NCBI GenBank assembly: GCA_943913905.1
Contig: CALTZZ010000132.1
Span: 1 to 6,104, forward strand
Reading direction: 5' to 3'
DNA length: 6,104 nucleotides
Origin: an uncultured Dermabacteraceae bacterium
GTDB lineage: Bacteria > Actinomycetota > Actinomycetes > Actinomycetales > Dermabacteraceae
Shown here: in pieces, positions 5,468 through 6,104 of the stretch
Layout: the number at the start of each line of letters is the position of its first letter
Numbering within the stretch: position 1 is the stretch's first letter
Notes under the pieces: model-generated
Told to the model about the DNA's origin: nothing
The model's input: only the letters and a program-made list of their open reading frames with translations
The model's database searches: none
Made by a program: the position numbers and the translations under genes

Positions 5468-6104
5468 CTAATGCGCGAAGTGGCGAGTACCGGTGAAGTA
5501 CATCGTGATGCCAGCTTCTCGACACGCTGCGATTACTTCCTCGTCACGTACGGACCCGCCGGGCTGCACGATCGCGGTGATTCCGGCGTCGATGAGCTGC
5601 TGGGGGCCGTCGGCAAACGGGAAGAAGGCGTCGGATGCCGCGACCGACCCGCGGGCGCGTTCCGTGCCATCCTCAGCGAGTGTGTTGGCGCGGGTGACGG
5701 CGAGGCCACACGAGTCGACCCGGTTGACCTGGCCCATTCCGATGCCGACGGCGGCGCCGTCCTTGGCGAGCAGAATGGCATTGGACTTGGGGGCGCGGAC
5801 GGCTCGCCATGCAAAGACGAGATCTGCGAAGGTTTCTGCCGATGCTTCCTCCCCCGTCACGTGCTGCCAGTTCGCGGGGTCATCGCCTTCGGCCTGGAAA
5901 CGGTCGATTTCCTGCTCGAGCGAACCGCCCCAAATGGCGCGGCTCTCGCGCATCTCCACGGCGCGCGGGCTGCCCGATATCTCGAGGATGCGGAGGTTCT
6001 TCTTCGCGGAAAGGACGTCGATCGCACCGTCGTCGTACCCGGGCGCCACGATGACCTCCGTGAATACGCCCGTGACCTGTTCGGCCATCGCGCGAGTCAC
6101 GGGG
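5468..6104 (-). CDS. purH: Bifunctional AICAR transformylase/IMP cyclohydrolase, C-terminal part
   Basis: PurH performs the last two steps of IMP synthesis: formyl transfer from 10-formyl-tetrahydrofolate to AICAR (C-terminal domain), then ring closure (N-terminal domain). The last 211 residues are present, all within the transformylase domain; the frame is open through the right edge (...PVTRAMAEQV). Family marks, numbered within the fragment, are FTEVIVAPGYDD (14-25), SNAILLAKDGAAVGIGMGQVNRVDS (107-131), GSVAASDAFFPFADG (152-166), QPGGSVRDEEVI (180-191) and the characteristic terminal TGTRHFAH (204-211), with TAG at 5470-5468. An apparent GTG start at 6100 is simply an internal valine codon. 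The cyclohydrolase domain and the catalytic Lys-His pair of the transformylase lie outside the window. Nothing looks broken. It precedes ppk2 by 56 bp on the same strand, suggesting a shared transcript and a nucleotide-metabolism link. Confidence 0.96.
   Translation of the reverse strand, partial: PVTRAMAEQVTGVFTEVIVAPGYDDGAIDVLSAKKNLRILEISGSPRAVEMRESRAIWGGSLEQEIDRFQAEGDDPANWQHVTGEEASAETFADLVFAWRAVRAPKSNAILLAKDGAAVGIGMGQVNRVDSCGLAVTRANTLAEDGTERARGSVAASDAFFPFADGPQQLIDAGITAIVQPGGSVRDEEVIAACREAGITMYFTGTRHFAH

Noticed and set aside
5412..5525. 38-codon upstream extension of ppk2 into purH
   Set aside because: The ATG at 5411 has an ideal AAGGAG site, and the extra residues are the out-of-frame reading of the conserved purH 3' end.

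Overview
The window looks like core chromosome of a Gram-positive, high-GC actinobacterium. The support is a DUF3017-type membrane protein (an actinobacterial family), a ThrE-type amino-acid exporter with a long polar tail, a class I PPK2 closely resembling the mycobacterial type, GTG starts, and GC-rich codon use. The sequence does not fix genus or species. I see no mobile element, CRISPR array, tRNA or rRNA.

Layout, left to right. At 1-147 (minus) is the N-terminal end of galactokinase (galK), cut by the window edge. Ten bases upstream of it, on the same strand, is a complete ThrE-family exporter (158-1732, minus), so the two are probably co-transcribed. A 66-bp divergent gap holding a perfect 12-bp palindrome separates it from a beta-carbonic anhydrase (1799-2413, plus). 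Convergent with that gene is a small three-helix DUF3017 membrane protein (2478-2777, minus). The junction between their 3' ends carries three direct repeats with an exact 22-bp period. Divergent from the DUF3017 gene is aspartate ammonia-lyase, aspA (2871-4376, plus), whose C-terminal tail contains a four-copy GGCACT microsatellite. A strong hairpin terminator (4400-4438) lies between aspA and the convergent polyphosphate kinase 2 gene (4467-5411, minus). Upstream of ppk2 on the same strand is the C-terminal part of purH (5468-6104, minus), which runs off the right edge.

How the genes fit together. This is housekeeping metabolism rather than a single-purpose cluster. PurH makes IMP, and PPK2 phosphorylates nucleotides with polyphosphate; they share strand and a 56-bp gap, so a purine-nucleotide link is plausible. 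Aspartase interconverts aspartate with fumarate and ammonium. Carbonic anhydrase supplies bicarbonate for carboxylations. The ThrE homologue probably exports threonine, serine or related small molecules, and galactokinase starts galactose catabolism.

I found no convincing undescribed multi-gene system. The least explained items are the 22-bp tandem repeats at 2442-2507 and the slippage-prone repeat in the aspA tail. The gene identities are strong; the regulatory calls are weak except for the terminator and the ribosome binding sites.
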